From Homarus americanus (Eukaryota > Arthropoda > Malacostraca > Decapoda > Nephropidae), in the NCBI RefSeq assembly GCF_018991925.1, contig NW_024736071.1, forward strand, positions 7,609,642-7,673,641: a stretch of 64,000 nucleotides of DNA, in the 5' to 3' direction. The notes below the pieces were generated by a model. That model was not told the origin of the DNA. It did not search any database and saw only the letters and a list, made by a program, of their open reading frames with translations. The translations under genes were made by a program, and so were the position numbers. Below, piece by piece: positions 50,905 through 62,931 of the stretch; positions within the stretch are counted from its first letter, which is position 1; every line of letters starts with the position of its first letter.

Positions 50905-50917
50905 CGTGCGCGTGTGT
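50811..50917. repeat. (GT)n microsatellite
   Basis: About 45 GT units, then GC/GT mix, then AATAATAAT, the tail of LINE copy G2. Confidence 0.97.
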
Positions 50918-50920
50918 GTA

Positions 50921-51872
50921 ATAAATAATAATAATAATTAACGGTTTATTGAAAGAGCTTGGCAGCTAGAAGGCTGAAAATATACAGCTACATATTTGGG
51001 GAATGGGTTTCGAATTACAAATAATATACAAATAACATAAGTGATATAAATAAGATATATAACAACTAGATGGGGAAAAGCTCAAACTACAGGGCATTTC
51101 AATATAGTGACAGTGCAAGAAGTAGTATTTACTGGGAGTGAATACACTGGATTATTACAAGTTATTGATAATTTTTACAATGGTTGGGACTGGGCTGTTC
51201 TTCTAGCGATCAGTTCGTGCACGTATGGGCTGGATGCGGTTGTTGTGTCGAACAGCAATTCTTGGGCTAGGGATCTCAGGTGGTAGTAGGAGCCCGTGTC
51301 GAGGATGGTGCAGAAGCTTCTTACCAAATTTGCAGATGAGGTCGTGGTGAATGGTCAGTGAGAGTCGAAAGGGTCAGTGTGTTGAGCGCTTCTTGATACG
51401 TGGAGTAGGAAGGGGAGAGAATAATCTTGCATGCCCTCTTTTGCACTTTTTTTTAGGTGTTTACGTTGTGTGGCATTTAGGGAGGAAGACCAGGTGGGGG
51501 AGGCATAGGTGAGCTTGGGAAGTATGAATGTTGAGTAAACACTGAGGAGCTCGGGTGCAGGAACTCCGAGGGACTTGAGTCGGCGGAGGAGGTGGAGACG
51601 GAAACTGGAGGATTTGACTACTTCACTGACGAGTGGTTTCCAATTTAGTTTGTTGTCTATGGTGACGCCGAGGAGCTTCGTGGAATTTACAACCTGGAGT
51701 GTGTTCGGACCTAAAGTAATGGAAGGAGGTGGGACAATGTCGGAGGAGAGGTTGATGTGCATAACCATGGTCTTGGTATGGTTTATGGTGACATGGTTGT
51801 TGGTGGCCCAGTTTTGGAGACTGTTCAATAAATCCTGAAGGGCGGTATAGTCGGGAGCAGAATTTTTGACGC
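50921..51872 (-). mobile_element. LINE (Jockey/RTE-like RT) 3' fragment, copy G2
   Basis: Minus-strand coding: LQNWATNNHVTINHTKTMVM, STKLLGVTIDNKLNW, SFRLHLLRRLKSLGVPAPEL and YSTFILPKLTYASPTWSSSL, the post-catalytic and thumb part of a non-LTR reverse transcriptase. At 51452-51460 the same A8 frame disruption as in copy G1 shifts out of QKRACKIIL. The 3' UTR and (ATT)n tail match G1. The 5' end stops at about 51872 against a GT/GC repeat. The catalytic FADD/YADD is not included. Confidence 0.88.
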
Positions 51873-51990
51873 TGTGTGTGTGTGCGCGCGCGTGCGTGTG
51901 TGCACACGTGTATGCGTGTGTGTGTGCACACGTGTGTGCGTGTGTGTGTGCGCGCGTGTGTGTGTGCGTGCGTGCGTGCTTGCGTGCGTG
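51873..51990. repeat. GT/GC mixed repeat
   Basis: (TG)n with CGCGCG and CACACGTGT interruptions; alternating purine-pyrimidine throughout, so Z-DNA prone. Confidence 0.92.
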
Positions 51991-52757
51991 TTGTTACTAC
52001 CCTGTCGTATTTTTCTATTTTTTTTATAACATGCTTCCGTGTTGTTCCATATTATTCCTGTAATGATGTGTTATATTTACTATTATATAATCTAGTCACC
52101 TTACCCTGTGCTGTTAAGGTTTTAACTGTTATTATTTGTTCAAGCCCATCTTATTTCTTCATTTAGTATTGTAACAAGCATTCTTTGTTTCTCTTACGAC
52201 CATCTGCATCGTTAAACGACCCATGTTTCACCGGCTGGTCGCATTGGCGGGAGCCGACCCTGCATATAGTAGTCCACCAACAGACGAAGTTCAGTTCAGT
52301 CCAGTCTTCTTGTCATTCAGTTCACGTTTCTTTGAGTGACTCCTGTCACTTACTTTATTTTATTTTCTGTGTTGTTCCTGTCGCCACCAATGTGGTATAT
52401 CTATGTGAGTACCTATTTATGTCTCTTATGTGTCCATCAGTGTTTGCTTAGTTACATTTAAGTTATTCAGTGTTGTTTCACGATAGTTAATTTCAGTGTT
52501 AGTTATTTTACATGTTTATGCATTGTTAACGTAATTTTGATGTTTCGATGTTTTAGTATCATTTGTGTCTTAAAAGCTTCGATAGTGAATCAATTTGTTG
52601 TGACAGCCTACGAGGCTCTTTATTGCGTTAATATTTAATTAAATTAAATTCTTAAAGGTTTACTTTATTTATTTTTATTCCCTTTTAATTTACTTCACTT
52701 TTTTTGTTTGGTTACGCCTAGAACCTGGATATTAAAGTAAATTAAGAGATGGCATAA
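51991..52757. other. Unique AT-rich sequence, no gene recognised
   Basis: I see nothing beyond ordinary intron sequence. Confidence 0.5.

Positions 52758-52759
<2 letters not shown>

Positions 52760-52810
<51 letters not shown>
52760..52810. repeat. (GT)n microsatellite
   Basis: About 25 uninterrupted GT units. Confidence 0.97.
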
Positions 52811-52811
<1 letters not shown>

Positions 52812-52879
52812 CAGCACCACGTTGCCTTAGTGATTCACACGACTTTCAGTGCTGGGTGTTGAGGGAGTTAAGTGTATAC

Positions 52880-54860
52880 TTCAGTCTCAACCCCGACCTC
52901 ACTGCCTTCCACCTTAACCCCGACCCAACACCTCCACCTTAACCCCCGTCCCCTCACCTTCCACACCCCCTGAACCCTCATACCCTCCACCTTAACCCCG
53001 GCCTCACTCCCTTCCACCTTAACCCTGACCCCCACTCCACCTTAACCCTGACCTCACTCCACCCGGCCCCTCCTCCAACCCCTGACCCTCCACCTTAACC
53101 CCTGACCCCTACTCCTCCACCTTAACCCGCCCTCACTCCTCCACCTTAACCCCCTGACCCTCACCCTCCACCTAACCACACCCGGCCCTCCATTCTCCAC
53201 CTAACCACCTGGCCTTCCATTCTCCTCCTCCACCTTAACCCGACCCCTCACCCTCCCACCTAACCACTGACCTCACCTCCCACTAACTTGACCCCACTCC
53301 ACCTAACCCTGACCTCACTCTCCACCTTAACCCCTGACCACCCCCACCTTAACCACTGGACCTCCACCTTAACCCCACCCTCACCTCCACCTTAACCCCT
53401 GACCCTCACTCCCTCCACCTTAACCCCTGACCCCTCACCCTCCACCTAACCCCTGACCACCCTCCACCTAACCCCCGACCCCTCACTCCTCCACCTTAAC
53501 CCCCTGACCACCTCCACCTTAACCCACCCGGCCTCCATTCTCCTCCACCTAAACCACCTGGCCTTCCATTCTCCTCCACCTAACCACCTGGCCCTCCATT
53601 CTCTCCTCCACCTTAACCACCCGGCCCTCCATTTCCTCCTCCACCTAACCACCTGGCCTTCCATTCTCCTCCACCTTAACCACCTGGCCCTCCATTCTCC
53701 TCCACCTAACCACCTGGCCTCCATCCTCTCCACCCAACCACCCGGCCCTCCATCTCCTCCACCCTAACCACCTGGCCTCCATTCTTCTACCTTAACCACC
53801 TGCCTCCATTCTCTCCTCCACCTTAACCACCCAGCCCCTCCATCTCCTCCTCCACCTTAACCACCTGGCCTCCATTCTCCACCCAACCACCTGGCCCTTC
53901 CACCTTAACCACCTGGCCTCCATTCTCCTCCACCTAACCACCTGGCCCTCCATTCCACCTTAACCACCTGGCCCTCCATTCTCCTCCACCTTAACCCCTG
54001 ACCTCCACCTAACCCCCGACCTCACACCCAACCCCCTGGCCTCACCTCCACTTAACCCCCGACCCTCACTCCCTCCACCTTAACCACCCGCCTCCATTCT
54101 CTCCACCTAACCACCTGGCCTTCCATTCTCCTCCACCTTAACCCCGACCTCACCCTCCACCTTAACCACTGACTCACCCTCCACCCAACCCCTGACCTCA
54201 CCTCCACCCACTCCTGACCTCACCTCCACCCACCCCCTGACCTCCACCTTAACACACTGACTCCTCACCTCCACCTTAACCTTGACCTCACCTCCACCTA
54301 ACCCCTGACTCACCTCCACCCACCCTGACCTCACCCTCCACCTAACCTGACCTCTCACTCCCTCCACCTTAACCCCCGACCTCCCTCCACCTTAACCCCC
54401 GACCTCACTCCTCCACCTTAAACCACCCGGCCCCTCCATTCTCCACTCCAACCACCTGGCCTTCCATTCTCCTCCACCTTAACCACCTGGCCCTCCATTC
54501 TCTCCACCTTAACCACCCGCCCTCCATTCTCTCCTCCCACCTTAACACCATTCTCCCTCCACCCAACCACCTGGCCCCCATTCTCCTCCTCCACCTAACC
54601 ACCTGGCCTCCATTCTCCTCCACCTCACCTAACCACCCGGCCTCCATTCTCCACCTTAACCACCTGGCCCTCCATTCTCCTCTACCTAACCACCTGGCCT
54701 CCATTCTCCTCCACCTAACCACCCGGCCCTCCATTCTCCTCCACCTTAACCACTGGCCCTCCATTCTCCCTCCACCTTAACCACCTGGCCCTCCATTCTC
54801 TCCACCTTAACCACCTGGCCTTCCATTCTCCTCCACCTTAACCACCTGGCCCTCCATTCC
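52880..54860. repeat. Degenerate 25-33-bp minisatellite (CTCCACCTTAACCACCTGGC)
   Basis: About 70 units. The first and middle parts carry CCCCTGACCCTCACTCC, others CACCTGGCCCTCCATTC. Very frequent one-base indels, especially in C runs, suggest long-read consensus errors as well as real decay. Confidence 0.94.
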
Positions 54861-55310
54861 CCTCCCCTCAATCCATCACCACTGTACACCACACTGATAC
54901 TCCTGCACGAGACCCCTTTCTCCCTACACCTCTCACCCACACCCTCTCACCCTCAGTACCCACCCCCTCACTCTACGCCTCCACATCTATAAATCCATAT
55001 CCCACTTCCCCTCCTTCACTAATCCTACTCTTAACACCTCAAAAGCCTATGACCCCCACGCCCACACCGTACAACCTACGCTCCCAAGCAACACATGTGT
55101 ACGGATAACATGGGCTGCTCTCCTTTAGGTATTACAAATTGGTTTCTGTGCGGATATTGCGCTAATTTGATTGAGTGGGAGTAAGGGGGCGGATCTGCTG
55201 CTTTGGTGTGGGAAATTATGTGTGTGTGTGTGGTGTGCGCGCGCGTGCGTGTGTGCGCCAAGAAGTGCTTTAATGTTGTCGTATAAGAGGAATGGCAGTG
55301 TATGTTATGG
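54861..55310. other. Unique sequence, no gene recognised
   Basis: A short GT/GC alternating run lies at 55218-55256. Confidence 0.55.
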
Positions 55311-57603
55311 TGATGATTGTAGCTTCAGTGTGTGGGGTTGCTGGCAGTGGTGTTGGTGATGGTAATTGTGGTAGTGATGGTGGTGATGGTAATTGTGGTG
55401 GTAATGGTAATTGTGGTAGTGATGGTGGTGATAGTGGTAGTGATATTTGTACGATCGTGATAATAGAGGTGGTAATGAATAATGAATTAGTGGGGATAGT
55501 GGTAGGATGGTTGCTGTGACACTGATGGTAGTGGTGATAGTGGTAGTGATGGTTGCTGTGACACTGATGGTAGTGGTGATAGTGGTAGTGATGGTTGCTG
55601 TGACACTGATGGTAGTGGTGATAGTGGTAGGGATGGTTGCTGTGACACTGATGGTAGTGGTGATAGTGGTAGTGATGGTTGCTGTGACACTGATGGTAGT
55701 GGTGGTAGGATGGTTGCTGTGACACTGATGGTAGTGGTGATAGTGGTAGTGATGGTTGCTGTGACACTGATGGTAGTGGTGATAGTGGTAGGATGGTTGC
55801 TGTGACACTGATGGTAGTGGTGATAGTGGTAGTGATGGTTGCTGTGACACTGATGGTAGTGGTGATAGGGGTGATGGTTGCTGTGACACTGATGGTAGTG
55901 GTGATAGTGGTAGTGATGGTTGCTGTGACACTGATGGTAGTGGTGATAGTGGTAGGGATGTTGCTGTGACACTGATGGTAGTGGTGATAGTGGTAGTGAT
56001 GGTTGCTGTGACACTGATGGTAGTGGTGATAGTGGTAGTGATGGTTGCTGTGACACTGATGGTAGTGGTGATAGTGGTAGGATGGTTGCTGTGACACTGA
56101 TGGTAGTGGTGATAGTGGTAGTGATGGTTACTGTGACACTGATGATAGTGGTGATAGTGGTAGTGATGGTTACTGTGACACTGATGGTAGTGGTGATAGT
56201 GGTAGGGATGGTTGCTGTGACACTGATGGTAGTGGTGATAGTGGTAGGGATGGTTGCTGTGACACTGATGGTAGTGGTGATAGTGGTAGTGATGGTTGCT
56301 GTGACACTGATGGTAGTGGTGATAGTGGTAGTGATGGTTACTGTGACACTCATGGTAGTGGTAGTGGTAGGGATGGTTTGTGACACTGATGGTAGTGGTG
56401 ATAGTGGTAGGGATGGTTGCTGTGACACTGATGGTAGTGGTGATAGTGGTAGTGATGGTTGCTGTGACACTGATGGTAGTGGTGATAGTGGTAGTGATGG
56501 TTGCTGTGACACTGATGGTAGTGGTGATAGTGGTAGTGATGGCTGCTGTGACACTGATGGTAGTGGTGATAGTGGTAGTGATGGTTGCTGTGACACTGAT
56601 GGTAGTGGTGATAGTGGTAGTGATGGTTGCTGTGACACTGATGGTAGTGGGGATAGTGGTAGGATGGTTGCTGTGACACTGATGGTAGTGGTGATAGTGG
56701 TAGTGATGGTTGCTGTGACACTGATGGTAGTGGTGATAGTGGTAGTGATGGTTGCTGTGACACTGATGGTAGTGGTGATAGTGGTAGGGATGGTTGCTGT
56801 GACACTGATGGTAGTGGTGATAGTGGTAGTGATGGTTGCTGTTGACACTGATGGATGTGTGGTGATAGTGGGTAGTGATGGACACTGGTGATGGTAGTGG
56901 TGATAGTGGTAGTGATGGTTGCTGTGACACTGATGGTAGTGGTGATAGTGGTAGTGATGGTTACTGTGACACTGATGGTAGTGGTGATAGTGGTAGTGAT
57001 GGTTACTGTGACACTGATGGTAGTGGTGATAGTGGTAGGGATGGTTGCTGTGACACTGATGGTAGTGGTGATAGTGGTAGGGATGGTTGCTGTGACACTG
57101 ATGGTAGTGGTGATAGTGGTAGTGATGGTTGCTGTGACACTGATGGTAGTGGTGATAGTGGTAGTGATGGTTGCTGTGACACTGATGGTAGTGGTGATAG
57201 TGGTAGGGATGGTTGCTGTGACACTGATGGTAGTGGTGATAGTGGTAGTGATGGTTGCTGTGACACTCATGGTAGTGGTGATAGTGGTAGTGATGGTTGC
57301 TGTGACACTGATGGTAGTGGTGATGATGGTAGTGAGTGCTGTGAGTGGTAGTGGTAGTGGTAGTGATGGTTGCTGTGAAACTGATGGTAGTGGTGATAGT
57401 GGTAGTGATGGTTGCTGTGACACTGATGGTAGTGGTGATAGTGGTAGTGATGGTTGCTGTGACACTGATGGTAGTGGTGATAGTGGTAGTGATGGTTACT
57501 GTGACACTGATGGTAGTGGTGATAGTGGTAGTGATGGTTGCTGTGACACTGATGGTAGTGGTGATAGTGGTAGTGATGGTTGCTGTGACACTGATGGTAG
57601 TAG
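55311..57603. repeat. 42-bp minisatellite (TGACACTGATGGTAGTGGTG), main block
   Basis: About 50 units of 42 bp from about 55505, preceded by a looser GGT/GAT region. Units differ at diagnostic positions (AGTGATGG or AGGGATGG; GGTTGCTG or GGTTACTG). Since 42 is a multiple of three and stop-free on both strands, several frames are open for 240-735 residues; none is a gene. Confidence 0.97.
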
Positions 57604-57886
57604 TGACAAGTGATCGCGGGCCCTTCATGCCCAGTTCGCCGTCCGGCTGACAGCTTACAGCAAGTGAGGGTGCGCCAAGTCCGTAGAATTGCATCGTTTT
57701 CCAGCGTAAATAAATGGTTAATTAATGCCTTCCTAAAGAAACCATCGACATTGGACCAGGTTTGTACCACTCTACGAATTTTTTGCGATTTTTCCACCAA
57801 GTTTGATGAAAAACGATTGTGCTGTTTCGGCTGCCCAGAACTGACACACACACAGACACACGGTTATTCCTATAGTATATTAGATA
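57604..57886. mobile_element. About 280-bp unique insertion inside the 42-bp array
   Basis: Non-repeat sequence with array on both sides. Its right end, CACACAGACACACGGTTATT then CTATAGTATATTAGATAG, resembles the 3' end of widespread invertebrate RTE-type LINE/SINE elements, so an inserted retroelement end is likely. No coding motif is recognised. Confidence 0.55.
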
Positions 57887-58437
57887 GTGGTAGGAATGGT
57901 TGCTGTGACACTGATGGTAGTGATAGGGATGATTGCTGTGACATTAATGGTAGTGATGGTTACTGTGACACTGATGGTAGTAGTGATAGTGGTAGGAATG
58001 GTTGCTGTGACATTGATGGTAGTGATAGGGATGATTGCTGTGACATTAATGGAAGTGATGGTTACTGTGACACTGATGGTAGTAGTGATAGTGGTAGGGA
58101 TGGTTGCTGTGACATTGATGGGAGTGGTGATATTGGTAGGGATGGTTGCTGTAACACTGATGGTAGTGGTGATAGTGGTAGGTTGGTGTGAGACTGATGG
58201 TAGTGGTGATAGTGGTAGGGATTGTTGCTGTAACACTGATGGTAGTGGTGATAGTGGTAGTGATGGCTGCTGTTGTACTGATGGTAGTGGTGACAGTGGT
58301 AGTGATGGCTGCTGTAACACTGATGGTAGTGGTGACAGTGGTAGTGATGGCTGCTGTAACACTGATGGTAGTGGTGACAGTGGTAGTGATGGCTGCTGTT
58401 GTACTGATGGTAGTGGTGATGGTGATAATGATAAGTG
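57887..58437. repeat. 42-bp minisatellite, distal diverged block
   Basis: About 13 units more diverged than the main block: shortened units with GATAGGGATGATTGCTGTGA and late units GGCTGCTGTAACACTGATGG. Same origin as the main block. Confidence 0.94.
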
Positions 58438-58493
58438 ATGGTGATATTCAAGTGATGGGAGCGGGTATGTGAATAGTGGTAATGGCGAAACTG

Positions 58494-58650
58494 AAAGGCT
58501 GGCTAACTGACAGACTGGTTGGCTGGCTGGTTAACTGTCAAACTGGCTAACTGACAGAATGAGTGGCTGGCTGGTTAACTGACAGACTGGCTAACTGACA
58601 GACTGGGTGGTTGGCTAACTGACAGATTGGGTGACTGGCTAACTGACTGA
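58494..58650. repeat. TGGCTAACTGACAGACTGG array, left part
   Basis: About eight imperfect units of roughly 18-22 bp, interrupted by LINE copy C. Confidence 0.9.
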
Positions 58651-59615
58651 CTGTTGGAGTTCCCCAAGGCTCAGTACTTGGACCATTATTATTTATTATA
58701 TACATAAACGACATAGATATCGGCGTAGACAGCAACTTAAGTAAATTTGCTGATGACACTACATAGGGCGTGTAATTAAATCTGACGAGGACTCCGCAAA
58801 ACTACAGGAAGATCTAAGAAAATTTTTCGAATGGTCTGAAAAATGGCAGATGAAATTCAAAGTGGACAAATGTAAATACTCAGTACAGGAAATGTAAACA
58901 GAGAAACCAGATACCAGATGAACAACGATGTTATTGAGAAAGCCGACTGCGAGAAGGACTTAGGAGTAATGATAAGTAGGAATCTTAAGCCAAGTAAACA
59001 ATGTGTATGTGCTCGAAACAAGACTAATAAAGTACTTGGGTTCATACAAAGGAGTGTTAGTTACAAGACTAGCGAGGTCATCCTAAAACTATATCTTGCG
59101 CTTGTAAGACCTCACTTGGATTACGCAGTTCAATTCTGGTCACCGTATTACAGAATGGATATAGAATCCTTGGAAAGAATTCAGAGGAGAATGACAAGAC
59201 TAATCCCGGGCATTGGAACCTTGAGTACAGAGACAGGTTAAAGCATCTTAATCTGCACTCCCTCGAGAGACGTAGAGTGAGGGGCCATATGATAGAGGTG
59301 TATAAATGGAAGTCAGGGCTGAACAAAGGGGACATTACAAAGGTACTCAAACTATCCAACCAGGAGCGAACTCGTTACAATGGTTTTAAATTATACAAAT
59401 TTAGATTTAGGCGCGAAATAGGTAAACTTTGGTTTGGAAATAGAGTAGTGGACGAATGGAACAAGTTACCAAATATCATCATTAACTCGAATACGCTGGA
59501 AAGCTTCAAACATAGGTTGGATGGATATATGAGCAATAGGGGTTGGGTGTAAATGGGACTGCCCAGTATGGGCCAATAGGCCCGCTGCAGTTTCCTCCAT
59601 TCTTATGTTTTTATG
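58651..59615 (+). mobile_element. CR1-like LINE with RT catalytic region (copy C)
   Basis: Begins at [20 protein letters not shown] and includes the catalytic KFADDTT, then LQEDLRKFFEWSEKWQMKF, CEKDLGVMISRNLKPSKQC, LYLALVRPHLDYAVQFWSPY and the C-terminus to NRGWV-stop near 59552. The frame is broken near 58775, near 58894 and near 59212 (about one base lost in GIGTLEYRDRLKHL-type sequence), so it is a pseudogene. The 3' UTR has GGCCAATAGGCCCGCTGCAG and a CTTATGTTTTTATGTTT tail. Related to copies A and B but clearly a different subfamily. Confidence 0.9.
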
Positions 59616-59621
59616 TTTGAG

Positions 59622-59830
59622 TGAGTGAGTGACTGACTGACTGGGTGGCTGGTTAACTGACAGATTGGGTGGCTGGCTGACTGAGACCGCCCAACTGACA
59701 AGAGTGGCTAATGAATGACTGGCTAACTGACAAGAGTGGCTAACTGACAAATTGGCTAACTGACAGACTGGTTAAATGACTGGCTAGTTCTCTGGCCGGT
59801 TGGCTGACTGGCTGGCTGGCTAGCGTCTCA
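59622..59830. repeat. TGGCTAACTGACAGACTGG array, right part
   Basis: Continuation of the array at 58494-58650 on the other side of LINE copy C, showing that the LINE landed within an existing array. Confidence 0.88.
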
Positions 59831-60125
59831 TTACTTGTTTTGGTATCCATGGATACGAGCTGGTAGATAGCCTACCCCACACCACGCACACCACCACCGC
59901 CAACAACGCCATCAACAACTACAACAACAGCAAAAACAAAAACACCACCACCACTACTATGAGCAGTAACAGCACCATTTACTATCACCATCACTAAACA
60001 GCAACAACACGACCACCACTCACTAGCCCTCACCTCTCTGCCTCCACGGTACCACAACACCTGCCAGCTACCATACTTGACACTATACCACATTTGCCTG
60101 CTACAACACCTTCACTATTACACGT

Positions 60126-60126
<1 letters not shown>
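59831..60126. other. CAC/CAA-rich sequence, no gene
   Basis: Imperfect CACCACCAC and ACAACAACA words at 59880-60015. Confidence 0.6.

Positions 60127-60209
<83 letters not shown>
60127..60209. repeat. (CT)n microsatellite
   Basis: About 41 uninterrupted CT units. Confidence 0.98.
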
Positions 60210-60213
<4 letters not shown>

Positions 60214-61214
60214 CATAGATAAGAGTACTGCCTGTGGTACAAACACCTCTCTCCCCAGGCGTTTACTTGCTAACCTCATTCCTTGTGGACAGAATCCCAC
60301 CAGACACTCTTCCACTGGACAGAATGCCACTTCACAACCACGGTTACAGAGAGGAGAAATTTCCTCCAGCTCAGGTATTTTTTATGTCTAATTCCCTGTT
60401 AAAGTAAACTAGGTTATGTTAAGGTAACGTAGGGTAGATTAGGCTAAGCTTGGTTTGGTTTTGGTAGGTTAAAGTATACAATATATATCTTATTTTCATT
60501 AATTTCGCTCCAGTAAATTATATTAATCAAGAAAGAGTGAATATTATTGTTCCGGGGAAGTGATGTATTTGTTGAAAATTATTTTCGACATGAAAAATAA
60601 TAACAGAGAAAGACGTTAAAGAGAACAACCAACATGGACCAGTTGTGACATCGACTGTAATGATACAACAACAGCAAAAACGAGATAACAAACAACGACA
60701 ACATTTATAGTGACAGTGACGCCAGTAGTTACAACAATGAGTAAAAAAAAAAAGCTACAACAAAAACAACTGTCACATAAATAACAGCTTGGGCCACAAC
60801 AAAAGGGGGAGGAGTAGGGAGAAAAGAAGCGTAAGACAACAGCTGCAACACTTCAAACTGTTGATAAGGAATGTATCGTTGGTGACACTCGTCCCGGGAG
60901 GCGGGAACTGATTCATCACAGTTTACCACCACACTAAGAGCAAAACTGTTTTTAAAGATGTAAAGTACTGTAGGTTTTGTTTTTGTTCACTCGCCCTTTC
61001 CATAGATGACTGTGTAATAGTGTTTGGCTCGTTGGTGTGGTGGCTGAGGGTCGTGTCTGTCGTGTAATGACGTGGACGTTATGAAGGGTTTAATGTGATT
61101 CCTTGTTTACTTGTATGATACGAAGGAGACAAAACATTTAGATTTGAAAACTAACAAAATTTCGCCGCTGTAACTGATATTTAGGGATAACTTAACTTCC
61201 CTTTATATTTGATC
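60210..61214. other. Unique sequence with degenerate TTAGG-like words
   Basis: TTAGGTTATG/GGTAGATTAGG words at 60404-60475. No gene recognised. Confidence 0.5.
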
Positions 61215-62090
61215 AGACAAAACCACATCGATAGTATCGGAGGTATTTGATTTATATATAATTGCTTTAAATTATTGATTTAAATCATGACTTAAATCAA
61301 GATTTTTAAATCAATTATTTAATTCACGTTTTACTTTTATGTGCTAAATGTGTAAAATAAAGCAAAAATTTAAACAATTGCTTACGTATATGCTGTGTTG
61401 ATATAAACTGATCAGCCAAAGAAACAGATTACATTATCTTATGCCTTCACAGTAACCTACATAATTAAACACAAGGAACCCTTTCTTTTGTAATGTTCAC
61501 TATGCAATGTTCTCACAACAGAAAATACAATATTTATTTTGTAACTGAAGCAACCAACACAAGTTTAAGATCGTAACACCACTTTGCTTACCTGACATGT
61601 ATTATTGTACTGTACTTTTATTTTAAACAAGTAGAGGTTGTAGTTAAGTATTAAAGGCACTGATAACTTGTTTTAGGCTTACCTCGGAGTTGCAAATAGA
61701 AAAACAAAGCAAAACCAACTAAATCACAACACTTTCGGATACATGACATTAAATATTTATAAAAATCTAATTCTTGCATTTCTTAGTACTTGCTTCATCA
61801 CGCATTGCAAACAGCAAATTCTGATTTGCTTAAGCATCTTCGTAAACATGACCAGTGTCTGCATTAAAAGACCTAAAAAGAAAGACAAGTTTTGCTGTTT
61901 TTCCTGTACCAAGGGGGTTCCTTAGTTTTCAATGAACAAGTCCATGGGACGAGAAGACTGGGAACAGTTGTCGGTCAACAAGGAATAAAATCTGATTCAT
62001 TTTTTGACAAATTTGATTGAAAACCAAAAAATCTGATTTAAATCAATAAACCCGGTTTTTTAAATAAATATCAACAGCCCTAGACGAGTG
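61215..62090. mobile_element. Possible AT-rich DNA-transposon remnant with GATTTAAATCA motifs
   Basis: Near the left end GATTTAAATCATGACTTAAA, near the right end CTGATTTAAATCAATAAACC then CAACAGCCCTAG. Palindromic TTTAAATC words cluster at both ends and not between, a layout I associate with some non-autonomous DNA transposons. No clear terminal inverted repeat or target duplication was found. Confidence 0.4.
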
Positions 62091-62369
62091 GAATTCCATT
62101 AATCTACATATGAAATTAAAAATGTAACTCGTATATATTCATGTATCAGTTATATAAATTGTTTATTTTCAGGTGAGTTAAAGTGTGTTTACGTACTCCT
62201 ATACTGTATTTGTAATCGATACAATACGTTCTTAGCGTTATGTATTTAAGGTGAATTAGGTAGTGTTGACATGTGAAGTTGTGATTCATACCGCATCAGT
62301 GTTATGTATGTCAGGTGAATTAGGTAGTGTTTACCCGAAGTGATGTGTGACGAGGTGTTTGTCTTTCAG
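62091..62369. other. Intron 3' end
   Basis: A short duplication GGTGAATTAGGTAGTGTT occurs at about 62250 and 62314, just upstream of the acceptor. Confidence 0.6.
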
Positions 62370-62486
62370 ATCCGACGCATCAAGGCGGCGGAGGGGGCGG
62401 GGGAAGGCGCGGTGCAGCAGGGTGAGGTGTCGTCCTCCAAGCCCACGCTCCTACCCACCCAGCGGCTAGGCCCTTTACTTCTCGAG
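62370..62486 (+). CDS. tai: Taiman/NCOA-like coactivator, exon for end of helix 2 and bHLH-PAS linker
   Basis: This is the next exon of the same gene. It starts after a TCTTTCAG acceptor (AG at 62368-62369) with IRRIKAAEG, which continues helix 2 from VNQ of the upstream exon, as in known p160 proteins (VNQ/VRQ followed by IRxIK). It then runs through the linker AVQQGEVSSSKPTLLPTQ and LGPLLLE, the segment just before PAS-A in Taiman/NCOA. The donor is GAG|GTAAAC after 62486. Both borders are phase 0 and the exon is 39 codons. The PAS-A exon is not in the remaining 1.5 kb. What is seen: splice sites, phase match and motif continuity. What is inferred: direct joining to 19957, since no exon that would fit between them is evident. 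Confidence 0.92.
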
Positions 62487-62930
62487 GTAAACCTTCATCC
62501 TACCTACACTGTAATATATACCCCTCCCCTCCATCCCTTCGTCTCTGTAACACACCTCAATCTCCCTCCCTACTTAATCACTACACACACCTTTCTTCCA
62601 TCCCTTTTCCATTACTGCAACATCTTTGCTTTCATCTTGCACTAAATACATCGCACCATTTTTTTGTTTACCCAAATCCCTACACCACATCATATAAAGC
62701 GTGTTGTATCTTCAGTCGGACCCATGTTTCTTACCCATGGTCAGTACCACCTTAAATCCGACTCATATTCACTCTGTATTTCACTCTCATCACCTTTTAG
62801 CCGGGCTTCATTGTTTACATCTGACCCATACTCTACATTTGGCTCACAATGTTTTGAAATTGGCCCTCGTATGCTTGCGTCTTTCTTATACTGTACCACC
62901 ATAAACGTATTCCACACTTCTTCACATCCT
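62487..62930. other. Start of the next taiman intron
   Basis: Pyrimidine-rich, no exon seen; the PAS-A coding exon is not here. Confidence 0.6.
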
Positions 62931-62931
62931 G

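Noticed and set aside
55305..57694. 735- and 541-residue minus-strand frames and CDTDGSGDSGSDG-type plus-strand frames
   Set aside because: By-product of a stop-free 42-bp unit (a multiple of three) in many frames at once.
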